This document shows, piece after piece, positions 1 to 7,690 of a stretch of 26,142 nt of DNA (position 1 is its first letter; every line of letters starts with the position of its first letter). The DNA is taken from assembly GCA_003136335.1 (NCBI GenBank), contig PLEA01000262.1:1-26142 (forward strand), written 5' to 3'. The notes beneath the pieces were generated by a model. It saw nothing but the letters and a program-made list of their open reading frames with translations. It searched no databases and was not told where the DNA came from. The stretch comes from Acidobacteriaceae bacterium (GTDB lineage Bacteria > Acidobacteriota > Terriglobia > Terriglobales > SbA1). The position numbers and the translations under genes are program-made.

Positions 1-213
1 GACTCCTGCTCTCTTGACCCAGTTTCTCGAGAACGCCTGAAGACAAGAAATAGAACTGCAGCGAGTATTGTTGAGCGAAAAGACTCGATCACGGGGGTGG
101 CCCTCACGGCCGCAAGCCCCTGTCACGGAAGCATTCGTGAGGTCGCTGACGAGGAGGAAGGAGACACCTCGTTGGTCGCGCTCCGCACAATGCTATCCCG
201 ATGGGCGCGGCTA

Positions 214-636
214 TCATCCGGTCCGTTCCGTCGCTTCCGCGGAATCGCTATAGACCTCTTCTCGAATGATCCGTTCGGTTGCTTCGTTCAGGTACTCATC
301 AAGCGCGTCCTTGAGCTGCAAATATTCTGGCCAGAGAATTTTGTCGACAAACGATCTGGGAGCCCGGACGATGACGGTCGTGTGGCGCTGCCGCTGGTAG
401 CGGTAGGGTTCCAGACGGTAGCGGCGACACAACGCGGTGAACAAGCGCCTGTGCCAGAGATCCGAGAGGGTAAACCATGTTTCTATCGGGTGATCGGTTT
501 GCGCGACGACCGCAAGAGCTTTCCTCACCCTCTCGGTCGCAGCCGCCGCTGCGCGGCGCTCCCCGACGGTGGTGGCACCTTCGAACAATGTGGAAATCTT
601 GCGTAACTTCTCGCGAAGTTTTTGTTCAGTGTTCAT
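214..636 (-). CDS. DUF2786-like hypothetical protein
   Basis: The reading frame encodes 140 residues. The N-terminus (MNTEQKLREKLRKISTLFEG, then an alanine-rich helix to about residue 45) resembles the DUF2786 region, a short helical domain of unknown function often found in accessory and phage-like regions. The C-terminal part is basic and then acidic, with a PRSFVDKILWPEY segment that looks like a conserved core. No catalytic motif is visible. It starts at ATG 636; an AGGA about 13 bases upstream is the only, weak, ribosome site. It lies 66 bp downstream of the decayed helicase on the same strand, so the two probably formed one accessory operon. The frame is intact, but its partner is broken, so it may be a leftover. 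The function is unknown. Confidence 0.6.
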   Translation of the reverse strand: MNTEQKLREKLRKISTLFEGATTVGERRAAAAATERVRKALAVVAQTDHPIETWFTLSDLWHRRLFTALCRRYRLEPYRYQRQRHTTVIVRAPRSFVDKILWPEYLQLKDALDEYLNEATERIIREEVYSDSAEATERTG

Positions 637-702
637 CGAGAGGGTTCCTGCTTCGTAGCCAGTAAGTTTGTCAGTGGCAATGAAACCGTTCGGCTCATTT
701 TC

Positions 703-1430
703 TCATGCCATGATCGCAATCAACGCATTTGCTTTTCGGACTATGTCCCGCAATCCGTCTCCAGTTCCGACGATGCGCTCATCTCTTTCCAGGTGGGCAT
801 AAAATCGGATGGTGTCCTCTTTTCGCCCGGGAGTTGCTGTCAATCCGACGATGTACTTCGCTTTCACCTGCTTTTCACATGCTCAAAGGTAAACGCCGAT
901 AGATGGTGGCTCTCGTCAACAATCACTTGACCACACTCTGCCACGGAGTCTTTCACGCCTTGCTTGTCGTGGCCACTTTGAAGAATGGCAATATCCACAC
1001 AACCGCTGCGTTTTGTCGTCCCTCCTCCGATTTGTCCAACTGACTTGGCGGGGAGGTTGAGGAACATCGCCAATCTCGCATGCCACTGGTCTGACAATTG
1101 TTGACGATGTACCAAGACCAAGGTGTTCACCTTTCGTTGCGATCATCCATGTTGCCACAGCCGTCTTGCCAAAAGCCGTGGGAGCGCACTCTGCTGCAGT
1201 ATCCAAGAAGTCCGTTTCCGGAGGGCGGCATCCCGTTGTTATTCGGGGCGCGAAAGGCCTCAAACTCGTCGGCGATGGCGAAGTTTTCGGCGCGCCCACG
1301 TGACGGAGTTGAGCACAAGCGGGCGTTGAACTGACGAAACAGTGCGGGAAAGGAGATCCGTGGGCGCATCTGCCCAGTATGCTGGGCTGCAACCTCCGAC
1401 CGGGGGAGTCGTTGACGCGCTACGATCATC
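703..1430 (-). pseudogene. Decayed superfamily II helicase (TOTE-type primase-helicase like)
   Basis: Recognisable helicase motifs lie in three successive minus-strand frames. A Walker A stretch CAPTAFGKTAVATWMIA lies near 1140-1190. It is followed, after a frame change near 1127-1130, by NTLVLVHRQQLSDQW, IGQIGGG and the DEAH-like box VIVDESHHLSA near 909-927. At about 866-875 a one-base frame change breaks the protein after FEHVK; the next frame continues KQVKAKYIVGLTATPGRKED (motif III/TATP) and runs to a TGA at 703-705. The order and wording of these blocks match the helicase half of the primase-helicases of TOTE conflict systems. The upstream primase part and the C-terminal helicase lobe are missing or unrecognisable. 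The boundaries are approximate. The helicase identity is secure; the TOTE assignment is from memory of the family. Confidence 0.7.
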
Positions 1431-1431
1431 A

Positions 1432-1518
1432 GCAGAAAAAACTAATTTTAGCTCGACATAATAAGCTAATGCATGTACAACATAATGAGCTAATAAAAAC
1501 ACGACGCAATAAGCTAAC
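1432..1518. repeat. Four direct repeats at exact 24-bp spacing upstream of the Fic gene
   Basis: Three near-identical 15-mers start at 1456 (acataataagctaat), 1480 (acataatgagctaat) and 1504 (acgcaataagctaac). The step is exactly 24 bp. A fourth, weaker copy in the same phase starts at 1432 (11 of 15 positions match the first). The core ATAAGCTAAT is itself nearly palindromic (8 of 10). The first two full copies contain CATAAT, one base from a -10 hexamer, so bound protein would cover the promoter. The array ends 15 bp before the Fic start codon. This is the layout of an autoregulatory operator array; the regulator is not known, but the N-terminal region of the Fic protein is a candidate. Confidence 0.75.
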
Positions 1519-1533
1519 CTGAAGACAACTCTC

Positions 1534-3099
1534 ATGTCGACACCGTCAGAAAAGCTGGCACAATCTTTAGAAATTCTAGGCAAGCTCCAGAATTCCAACA
1601 GGGCAGCCGCCGTAAGAGCAAGGGATCTGTCGCGCACGCATCGGGAGCGCCTTCTTGCAAACGGCTTTCTCCAGGAGGTCATAAAAGGCTGGTATATCCC
1701 AAGCCGCCCGGATGAAGCGAAGGGAGAGAGCACGGCTTGGTATGCATCGTTCTGGCGCTTTTGCGCTGTCTATCTGGAAGGGCGCTTTGCCAAAGACTGG
1801 TGCCTCTCGCCGGAGCACTCCCTGTCCCTGCATGGAGGCAACTGGACGGTCCCCCGGCAGCTTGTCGTGAGGTCTCCCAAAGCCCGCAACAAAGTCACCA
1901 AGCTCCCGCACGGAACATCCTTGCTGGACCTTCGTGCCGCACTGCCTGCAGCAGACGACAGGGAGGAAAAACAAGGTATACGCATTTTCTCGCTGGAGTC
2001 TGCCCTGATTACGTGTTCGCCCCATTATTTTTCCCGCAATTCAACGGACGTACGTGCAGCACTGCCGATGATCCGCGATGCGTCCGGCCTTCTTGCCCGG
2101 CTTCTGGAAGGTGGTCACAGCACGATTGCCGGTCGCCTTGCCGGTGCATTCCGCAACAGCGGACGTGACCGCATAGCGGATGATATTACGAAGACCATGT
2201 CTGCGGCGGGGTACGATGTGCGTGAAAACGACCCCTTTACGGACAAGGCATACGTCGCTTTGCCCGCCCGCGAAACATCACCTTATGTGAATCGCATAAG
2301 GCTGCTGTGGCAGAAGATGAGGAACCCCGTCATCGGCCGCTTGCCGAAGGCTCCAGGTCTGCCGCGCAATATCAGCGCTTACATGAAACGCGTCGACGAT
2401 GCGTACGTTACCGACGCCTATCATTCACTGTCGATCGAGGGTTATCGCATCACTCCTGGGCTGATTGAACGCGTCCGCAGCGGCGCGTGGAATCCAGAAA
2501 CGAATGAAGAGGACCAGCAACAGCGGAATGCTATGGCTGCGCGCGGGTATTGGCAGGCCTATCAAGCTGTTCACAAAAGTGTTGACAGGGTTCTGCATGG
2601 CGAAAATCCAGGCTTGGTCGCAGATGAAGATCACGGAACGTGGTATCGGGAGATGTTTGCCCCGAGTGTAACGGCCGGCTTGTTAAAGGCCGCCGACCTT
2701 GCCGGCTATCGCAACGGGCAGGTTTATATTCGCCAGTCCATGCATGTCCCGCTTAACCGCGAGGCGGTGCGGGATGCCATGCCCGCTTTTTTCGACCTGT
2801 TGCGCGAGGAAACCGACCCGGCGGTGCGCGTTGTGCTGGGACATTTTGTATTCGTGTACATCCACCCTTATATGGATGGAAACGGCCGCATGGGGCGTTT
2901 TCTGATGAATCTGATGCTCGCGTCAGGCGGCTATCCATGGACAGTCATACCTGTCGAAACCCGCAAGACTTATATGGACGCCCTCGAAAAAGCGAGTGTC
3001 GGCGAGGACATTGTTCCCTTTACAGATTTCCTGGCCGGCCTGGTTAAGAAAGGACTAGCCGGCGAACCGCTGCCTCCGGTCCCGAAGGCTTCTTCATGA
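1534..3099 (+). CDS. Fic family protein with N-terminal winged-helix-like region
   Basis: The protein has 521 residues. The Fic core motif HPYMDGNGRMGR lies at residues 444-455, with the catalytic His444 and the phosphate-binding GNGR all present. Fic enzymes usually transfer AMP from ATP to a hydroxyl group of a target protein. SLSIEG at residues 298-303 fits the inhibitory motif [S/T]xxxE[G/N], placed N-terminal to the Fic core as in self-inhibited class II Fic proteins, so no separate antitoxin is needed. Residues of about 20-120 (AAAVRARDLSRTHRERLLANG onward) resemble the AbiEi-type winged-helix antitoxin region and could bind DNA. The start at ATG 1534 follows the 24-bp repeat array and has no strong ribosome site. 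The gene sits among defence-like debris. The Fic assignment is firm, the target is unknown, and the N-terminal assignment is an inference. Confidence 0.9.
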   Translation: MSTPSEKLAQSLEILGKLQNSNRAAAVRARDLSRTHRERLLANGFLQEVIKGWYIPSRPDEAKGESTAWYASFWRFCAVYLEGRFAKDWCLSPEHSLSLHGGNWTVPRQLVVRSPKARNKVTKLPHGTSLLDLRAALPAADDREEKQGIRIFSLESALITCSPHYFSRNSTDVRAALPMIRDASGLLARLLEGGHSTIAGRLAGAFRNSGRDRIADDITKTMSAAGYDVRENDPFTDKAYVALPARETSPYVNRIRLLWQKMRNPVIGRLPKAPGLPRNISAYMKRVDDAYVTDAYHSLSIEGYRITPGLIERVRSGAWNPETNEEDQQQRNAMAARGYWQAYQAVHKSVDRVLHGENPGLVADEDHGTWYREMFAPSVTAGLLKAADLAGYRNGQVYIRQSMHVPLNREAVRDAMPAFFDLLREETDPAVRVVLGHFVFVYIHPYMDGNGRMGRFLMNLMLASGGYPWTVIPVETRKTYMDALEKASVGEDIVPFTDFLAGLVKKGLAGEPLPPVPKASS

Positions 3100-3129
3100 G
3101 AGACGGCGACGAGAAAGGGATGCGGTTGG

Positions 3130-3210
3130 ATGACTGCCATACCAAAATTAGATGAAGCAAACTTGCAGGCGACATGCGACATCCTGGGCGACACCAGCAC
3201 AGGGCTGTGA
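3130..3210 (+). pseudogene. N-terminal stump of a TIGR02391-like protein
   Basis: A short frame, ATG 3130 to TGA 3208, encodes MTAIPKLDEANLQATCDILG followed by DTSTGL. This looks like the first 26 residues of the TIGR02391 (Ymh-like) family, whose members are about 120-150 residues and continue with a GSEI-type helix after this point. Here the frame stops exactly there, and the DNA beyond 3211 belongs to a different, oppositely oriented gene fragment. It is probably a truncation at a recombination junction near 3210-3223. The match is from memory and short. Confidence 0.45.
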
Positions 3211-3223
3211 ACTTGCTTACCAC

Positions 3224-3406
3224 TTACAAGTTTGCCTTGGCAAGTCGGCGCAGGAAGCTCTCCTTGGCGGCGTGTACTTGCCGGATCTTCTCCAGTTCTG
3301 TTTGAAATCCTACCGTCTGGCCGCGGCGGACTGCGAGATCATGCAGGTCGGTTAGCAAACTGACCGCTTTGTCATAATCTTTGGGCTGCCGCATCTCCGC
3401 AGGGGT
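3224..3406 (-). pseudogene. C-terminal fragment of a SWIM zinc-finger-type protein
   Basis: The minus strand reads TPAEMRQPKDYDKAVSLLTD, then LHDLAVRRG, ELEKIRQVHAAKESFLRRLA and KANL, with a stop at 3224-3226. Helical ends of this kind (DYDKAV.LL.DL.DLA...; H..K.SFL.RL.KA.L) are typical of the last 60 residues of bacterial SWIM zinc-finger proteins. A TAG at 3407-3409 closes the frame upstream and no zinc motif is found, so only the tail remains. The nearest ATG is at 3394. It abuts the TIGR02391-like stump tail to tail, marking a rearranged junction. Confidence 0.5.
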
Positions 3407-3560
3407 CTAGTCTGCGCGAAGGTAGCATCGTTCTTTCCACTGAGACTGGGATCAAGTGTTTTGGCGCAGCGTTCTGGAAGTTTCGCCTACAGTGGAGTGT
3501 GATTGCCCTTTCCCGGTCACATGTGCAAGGGCCAAACTTCTGTCGGATACTCGCTCAACT

Positions 3561-3648
3561 GCGTCATACCGGCGTCACAACCGGATCCGGTCTTCCGTAA
3601 GTGATTGAAAATAAAACCTTGTGGCAGCCGCACCTGTAAGCCGAATTC
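3561..3648. repeat. Left copy of an 88-bp imperfect direct repeat flanking the rhamnose locus
   Basis: Bases 3561-3648 match 17003-17090 at 78 of 88 positions with no gaps. Both begin with GCGTCAYACCGGCGTCACAA and end with ACCTGTAAGCCGAATTC. The orientation is the same in both. Between the copies lies the whole rhamnose locus. It is not a recognisable tRNA or insertion-sequence end. Confidence 0.85.
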
Positions 3649-3737
3649 GCCGGGCTGTGTTGCAAACAGACAACTTATTTGAAATCAATCACCGCGAAGC
3701 GTCAATGATGTCAACTTTGGCGGTATTGATAGGTTTT

Positions 3738-3757
3738 GCGTCACACCGGCGTCACAA
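3738..3757. repeat. Extra copy of the 20-bp repeat head
   Basis: GCGTCACACCGGCGTCACAA here is identical to the first 20 bases of the right 88-bp repeat at 17003 and differs by one base from the left one at 3561. The sequence after it does not match the rest of the 88-bp unit. The 20-bp head may therefore be the functional part. Confidence 0.8.
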
Positions 3758-3964
3758 TCTATCAGGCAGTCGTGACCTTCCAAAGCGGTCGGTAGTCTGA
3801 GAGATGATGACCCGGAACGGCACGTGGCCGCACTATGGGAGTCAACGATGCACTGAGGGGTTACGGCTGTTTCGGGAACAGCGGCTGGATATGTTCACCG
3901 TGGACACGACCGCGATGGGCGTGGGAGGAATTCAGGGGCTGGCTAGGGAAGCGGTCGGCGGAAG

Positions 3965-5128
3965 TCAGTGTGATGTGACGCCGACGTAGTTTCCGTAACC
4001 CACGATGACCGTCGAGCTAATCAGAACCAACAGGCTGAACGCCACCAGCAGCCTGGTCCTGTCCCCGGCACCCTGCCACTCTTTCAGCGCGATGCCCCAC
4101 AAAGTGCTGAAGATGATGATGCTAGCCATGTGCAGTGTCCAACTGGAGAACTTGTATCTTCCCATCTGCGTCTCGCCCATGGTGTAGAAGAAAAACTGCA
4201 TGTACCAGGTCGTGCCCGCGAGAGCCGAGAACAAGTAGTTGGCAAGCATCGGAGCCCTGACAGCGGTGTCTTGTGCGACGGCCACGGCTACCGCCATTTC
4301 CTCTCCTGGCGCATCAGTCGCGGTTTCTAAGATATGTTCTTCGTGGCGTGCGGGAATTCTGCCGCGAATCTCGGACTCAAAGTACTGGTACCCGGTGCGG
4401 TTGCGGATATTCAAAATGACGCACCAAATGAAGTTCGTGGTGAACCCGCCGGCGAGGACCACGACGAGCACGGGGAGTCCCTGCCACAAAACTGGAGTGC
4501 CATGCCGGATCGTGAGAGCCTTGATGGGATCGCCGGCTGCGAGCCCGTAGGCGAAGCAGGCGCTCATTACACCGGAGAAGGTGGCCACCAGTAAGCCCTT
4601 CTTCAAGTCAAATTCTTTGATCGAGGCCCGCTTCTGCTCGATCGACATCTCGCGTTCTTTAGATACTCCGGCTGCGCCGGCGACTGCGATACCGAGAAGA
4701 CAGGCGGCAACGCCGCCAAGAATGACTAACCCGGAGTGAGTGCCGAGTACCTCGGATACGAAGACTCCGCGGAAGATCGGAGGCATCAGGGTGCCGAAGG
4801 CGGCGGTATATCCGAGAACCATAGCCATACCGAGCGACATTCCCAGGTATCGCATGGTGAGGCCGAAGGTGAGGCCGCCGAGTCCCCACAAGACTCCGAA
4901 TACATACGCCCAGAAGAGGCTGCTGGCGGGCGCTTCGTGCAGCACGGGAATGAGGTCGTGGGTCATCGTCAGCGCGAGGATCCATGGGACGATGACCCAG
5001 CTAAAGAATCCTCCGACCAACCAATAGGTTTCCCAGGCCCAGAGCTTCACCCCGCGAAAGGGAACGTAGAAGCTCGCCGAAGCGAGACCCCCAAGCCAGT
5101 GAAAAAATACGCCTAGTGCAGGGTTCAT
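3965..5128 (-). CDS. rhaT: L-rhamnose/proton symporter RhaT
   Basis: The inner-membrane carrier takes up L-rhamnose with a proton. It has 387 residues against about 344 in E. coli RhaT. The N-terminus is diagnostic of the family: helix 1 with FHWLGGLASASFYVPF, then KLWAWETYWLVGGFFSW. About ten hydrophobic segments can be traced. A hydrophilic stretch at residues of about 245-290 (around YFESEIRGRIPARHEEHILE and the following acidic part) is longer than expected and explains the extra length. It starts at ATG 5128 and is the last gene of the minus-strand rha operon, 18 bp after rhaM. Being last, it is presumably transcribed from the promoter upstream of rhaI. The assignment is firm. Confidence 0.93.
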   Translation of the reverse strand: MNPALGVFFHWLGGLASASFYVPFRGVKLWAWETYWLVGGFFSWVIVPWILALTMTHDLIPVLHEAPASSLFWAYVFGVLWGLGGLTFGLTMRYLGMSLGMAMVLGYTAAFGTLMPPIFRGVFVSEVLGTHSGLVILGGVAACLLGIAVAGAAGVSKEREMSIEQKRASIKEFDLKKGLLVATFSGVMSACFAYGLAAGDPIKALTIRHGTPVLWQGLPVLVVVLAGGFTTNFIWCVILNIRNRTGYQYFESEIRGRIPARHEEHILETATDAPGEEMAVAVAVAQDTAVRAPMLANYLFSALAGTTWYMQFFFYTMGETQMGRYKFSSWTLHMASIIIFSTLWGIALKEWQGAGDRTRLLVAFSLLVLISSTVIVGYGNYVGVTSH

Positions 5129-5146
5129 GGAATCCTCGAGTTTGAA

Positions 5147-5464
5147 TTACAGGTGAAAGACTTCTTCCAACGGCTGCATGGCGCGATCGGGTGACGCACC
5201 ATCGGGTTGAACGAAGAAGGCACCCATTTCGCGTTGCCAGCGCTGGTTGACTTCGCGGGTGGCCATCCCAGTGCGTGCTCGTTCAAAGTTTTCGGTCTGC
5301 AGATAGCCGACGAGAAGCCCATCGTGGCGCAGGAACAACGAGTAGTTGTCCCATCCAGTTTCGCGCAAGGCAGCCTGCATCTCGGGCCACACGCTGCGAT
5401 GGCGCTGTTTGTATTCCTCGAGTCTCTCGGGCTTGACCTGCAACACAAAGCAAACACGCTGCAT
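5147..5464 (-). CDS. rhaM: L-rhamnose mutarotase RhaM
   Basis: This small cytoplasmic enzyme interconverts the alpha and beta anomers of L-rhamnose, speeding entry into the isomerase reaction. It has 105 residues, almost the same as E. coli RhaM (104). The key residues line up: Tyr18 and His22 in EEYKQRHRSVWPE, and Tyr41 in DNYSLFLR. Conserved features also include a QRW near residue 75 and the C-terminal LEEVFHL. The fold expected is a dimeric ferredoxin-like alpha-beta barrel. It lies 9 bp after the aldolase/dehydrogenase gene and 18 bp before rhaT, clearly in the same transcript. There is nothing odd in it. Confidence 0.95.
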   Translation of the reverse strand: MQRVCFVLQVKPERLEEYKQRHRSVWPEMQAALRETGWDNYSLFLRHDGLLVGYLQTENFERARTGMATREVNQRWQREMGAFFVQPDGASPDRAMQPLEEVFHL

Positions 5465-5473
5465 ATTGGCTCC

Positions 5474-7690
5474 TTAACGCAGGAAAGCCTCGGAGAGACC
5501 ACCGTCTACGGGAATAACGTGCCCAGTGGTCTTCGCACTCTGATCACCGGCCAACCACACGATCGCGGCCGCACAATCCTGGGGGAGGATGGGCCGTTTC
5601 GTCAGCGTGCGCTGAGCGTAAAAATCGGCGAGCTTGGAACGCAGTTCCTCGGTCGCCTCCGAGTCCCTGAAGTCGATTTTGTACTTTTGAAGAGATTGAA
5701 TCACGCGATCGCGAGGGAACATGGTGGAACCGGCGACCACGGTCGCGGGAGCAATTCCATTGACGCGCACGAGCGGAGCGAGTTTGATCGAGAGTTCTCG
5801 GATCAAATGGTTGAGAGCCGACTTGCTGGTGTCGTAGGCCTCGCTGCCTTTCTTGGGCACCACAGCGTTGGCGGAACTGGTGAGCACTATGGCAGTGGGC
5901 AGGCCTTGGTCTTTGAATACCCACTCCGTTTGCCGGGCAAGATGATAGTTGCCGGTGACGTTAACCAGGAATGTCTGCGCCCATTGTGCATCGGCGAGTT
6001 CGCCGTCAGCGCCGGGCACGGGATAGATCGCCGCCGTGTTGACGATGATGTCGATGCCGCCAAACTGAGAAATCGTGAAATTCGCCGCCTCCGCAAGGGA
6101 TGCAGATGAACTGAGGTCGACGCGAGCGTGCGCGACAAACTCGGGAGATGCAATCGCGCCGACCTCATCGGCGACTCTCCTGGCGCCCTGCTGGTCAAGA
6201 TCCGCCACGACGACATGGGCTCCCTTGCGGGCGAGGAGCAGAGCGACTTCACGACCGATTCCGCTGGCGCCACCGATGACGAGCGCAATCTTGCGGCTGA
6301 ATTCGGTCTCGGCGGGCATGCGCTGCAGTTTGGCTTCTTCGAGTGCCCAATACTCGATGCGGAACGCCTCCGATCGTGGGAGGGCAACGTAGTTATGAAA
6401 CTGGGTGAAATGCTTCGACTGCTCGGCGTGCCGGGCCTGGGGGAAAGGATGGGAAACTTCTCCATCCTCCAGGGCGTTCGCGCCTGCCATGACGTGAATG
6501 GCATTGATGAAGAACTCGGTGGTGATCCGCGCTTCTTTCTTATTCTTACCGAAGCCGAACAGGCCCAGGCCGGGAACGACGACGACGGAGGGGTTGGAAT
6601 CCCGAAGCTTAGGCGAATCACTTGTTGCCCACGCGTCGTAATACTTCTTGTAGGCGGCTCGATACTCGACAGTGCAGGCGCGGATGCGCGTCTTCAGAAT
6701 ACCGATATCTTCGTTGCTAGAATCCCAAACAAGAAATAGGGGACAAACCCTGGTTCTCAGGAAATGGTCCGGACAACTGGTGCCCTGCGAGCTTAATTCT
6801 TTCGCCCACTTCGACCCGGCAAACGTCAGAGCGTCTTCATCGTCGCTATAGTGGGCCACCACACGACGATTCGACGACACCACTCCGCGTAGCGCGGGCA
6901 GGATCTGCGTTGCAATATGCTTGCGATCTTGCGCGGGACCATGCTCGACTCCGCCGAACAAGGAGCCTTTCCTCGATTGATGTTTGAAAATGAATTCACC
7001 AATCTGATCAATGGTGTGAATACTATTTAAGTAGCAATCATGTTGGGTAATTCCCCAGGTAAACAGGCCGTGGCCGCCAAGAATGATGCCTTCCGCTCCA
7101 GGATTGTCTTTGACTGCGCGTTCAATCAGGAGTGCCAGTTCGAATCCCGGACGTTGCCAGGGCACCCACACGATCTTGCGACCAAATTCCTTGTTGAATT
7201 CATCCAGCTTTCGTTTCCCATTGGCGCTCGCGGCCAGGGCAATGGCCCAGTCAGGGTGCAAATGGTCCACGTGGGAGAAAGGAAGGAATGCGTGCAGAGG
7301 AGTGTCGATCGACGCCGCCACGCGATTCTCGCTAAATGCCGAGAGTGGATAGTAGCGAACCATCTCATCTTCGTACTTCTCGCCGCGGTACAACTCTTTG
7401 AGTTGCTCCAGGCGACCCAGGCAGAGCAGAGCAAATCCCGCTTCGGTGATGGACCCCAGGTCTCCCCCACTGCCCTTTACGGCCAGCACTCGGACGGGCC
7501 GGCCAGTAAACGGATCGGGAAGCTCCAGCTTGGAACTGGTATTTCCACCGCCGAAATTCGTGATGCGCAAGTCGGCGCCTAGCAGGTTCGAGCGATAACG
7601 CAAGAGGGCCAACTGATCGTCGGCCATCTTGCGTGCTTCGCCTTCGTTCCACAATCCTTTGAGGTGCCTCGTCTCTTTGATCTCAGGCAT
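5474..7690 (-). CDS. Bifunctional rhamnulose-1-phosphate aldolase/short-chain dehydrogenase
   Basis: The protein has 738 residues in two fused enzymes (TIGR02632-type). Residues of about 20-440 are a class II aldolase domain with FGGGNTS at 46-52, the metal-binding SHVDHLHPD at 139-147 and GGHGLFTWG near 205-213; it cleaves L-rhamnulose 1-phosphate to dihydroxyacetone phosphate and L-lactaldehyde. Residues of about 465-738 are a short-chain dehydrogenase with GGASGIG at 473-479, NTAA at 551-554, Ser605 and the Tyr619-x3-Lys623 pair; it probably converts the lactaldehyde (to lactate or propanediol). The ATG at 7690 was chosen because it overlaps the rhaB stop by 8 bp and opens the conserved start MPEIKETRHLKGLWN; the frame extends 47 codons further into rhaB without family likeness. 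It replaces separate rhaD and aldehyde-handling genes. Confidence 0.95.
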   Translation of the reverse strand: MPEIKETRHLKGLWNEGEARKMADDQLALLRYRSNLLGADLRITNFGGGNTSSKLELPDPFTGRPVRVLAVKGSGGDLGSITEAGFALLCLGRLEQLKELYRGEKYEDEMVRYYPLSAFSENRVAASIDTPLHAFLPFSHVDHLHPDWAIALAASANGKRKLDEFNKEFGRKIVWVPWQRPGFELALLIERAVKDNPGAEGIILGGHGLFTWGITQHDCYLNSIHTIDQIGEFIFKHQSRKGSLFGGVEHGPAQDRKHIATQILPALRGVVSSNRRVVAHYSDDEDALTFAGSKWAKELSSQGTSCPDHFLRTRVCPLFLVWDSSNEDIGILKTRIRACTVEYRAAYKKYYDAWATSDSPKLRDSNPSVVVVPGLGLFGFGKNKKEARITTEFFINAIHVMAGANALEDGEVSHPFPQARHAEQSKHFTQFHNYVALPRSEAFRIEYWALEEAKLQRMPAETEFSRKIALVIGGASGIGREVALLLARKGAHVVVADLDQQGARRVADEVGAIASPEFVAHARVDLSSSASLAEAANFTISQFGGIDIIVNTAAIYPVPGADGELADAQWAQTFLVNVTGNYHLARQTEWVFKDQGLPTAIVLTSSANAVVPKKGSEAYDTSKSALNHLIRELSIKLAPLVRVNGIAPATVVAGSTMFPRDRVIQSLQKYKIDFRDSEATEELRSKLADFYAQRTLTKRPILPQDCAAAIVWLAGDQSAKTTGHVIPVDGGLSEAFLR

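Larger units (their letters stand above)
3411..3964. other. Non-coding stretch with repeat elements
   Basis: I find no convincing gene here. The stretch holds one copy of the 88-bp repeat (3561-3648) and a second copy of its 20-bp head (3738-3757). It also has a weak 8-bp inverted pair, GTGATTGA at 3601-3608 and TCAATCAC at 3685-3692. A 61-codon plus-strand frame at 3804-3989 runs into the end of rhaT and has no domain or ribosome site. Confidence 0.5.

Noticed and set aside
97..606. 169-codon plus-strand frame
   Set aside because: It is antisense to the DUF2786-like gene, has no family likeness or ribosome site, and its composition is that of a shadow frame.
1441..1518. CRISPR array reading of the 24-bp-period repeats
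   Set aside because: Repeats are 15 bp with 9-bp gaps, far too short for repeat-spacer units, and no cas gene is present.
1260..1733. 157-codon minus-strand frame with the repeated LAYCVV/LAHYVV pattern
   Set aside because: The repetition is only the 24-bp DNA array read as 8-codon units; the frame crosses the Fic start and the decayed helicase.
3601..3648. tRNA-like anticodon arm (ACCTGTAAG) inside the 88-bp repeat
   Set aside because: The flanking bases cannot form the anticodon stem in either copy, and no T arm or CCA-type acceptor stem is found, so it is not a tRNA.
3804..3989. 61-codon plus-strand frame
   Set aside because: No ribosome site or domain, and it overlaps the rhaT end on the other strand.
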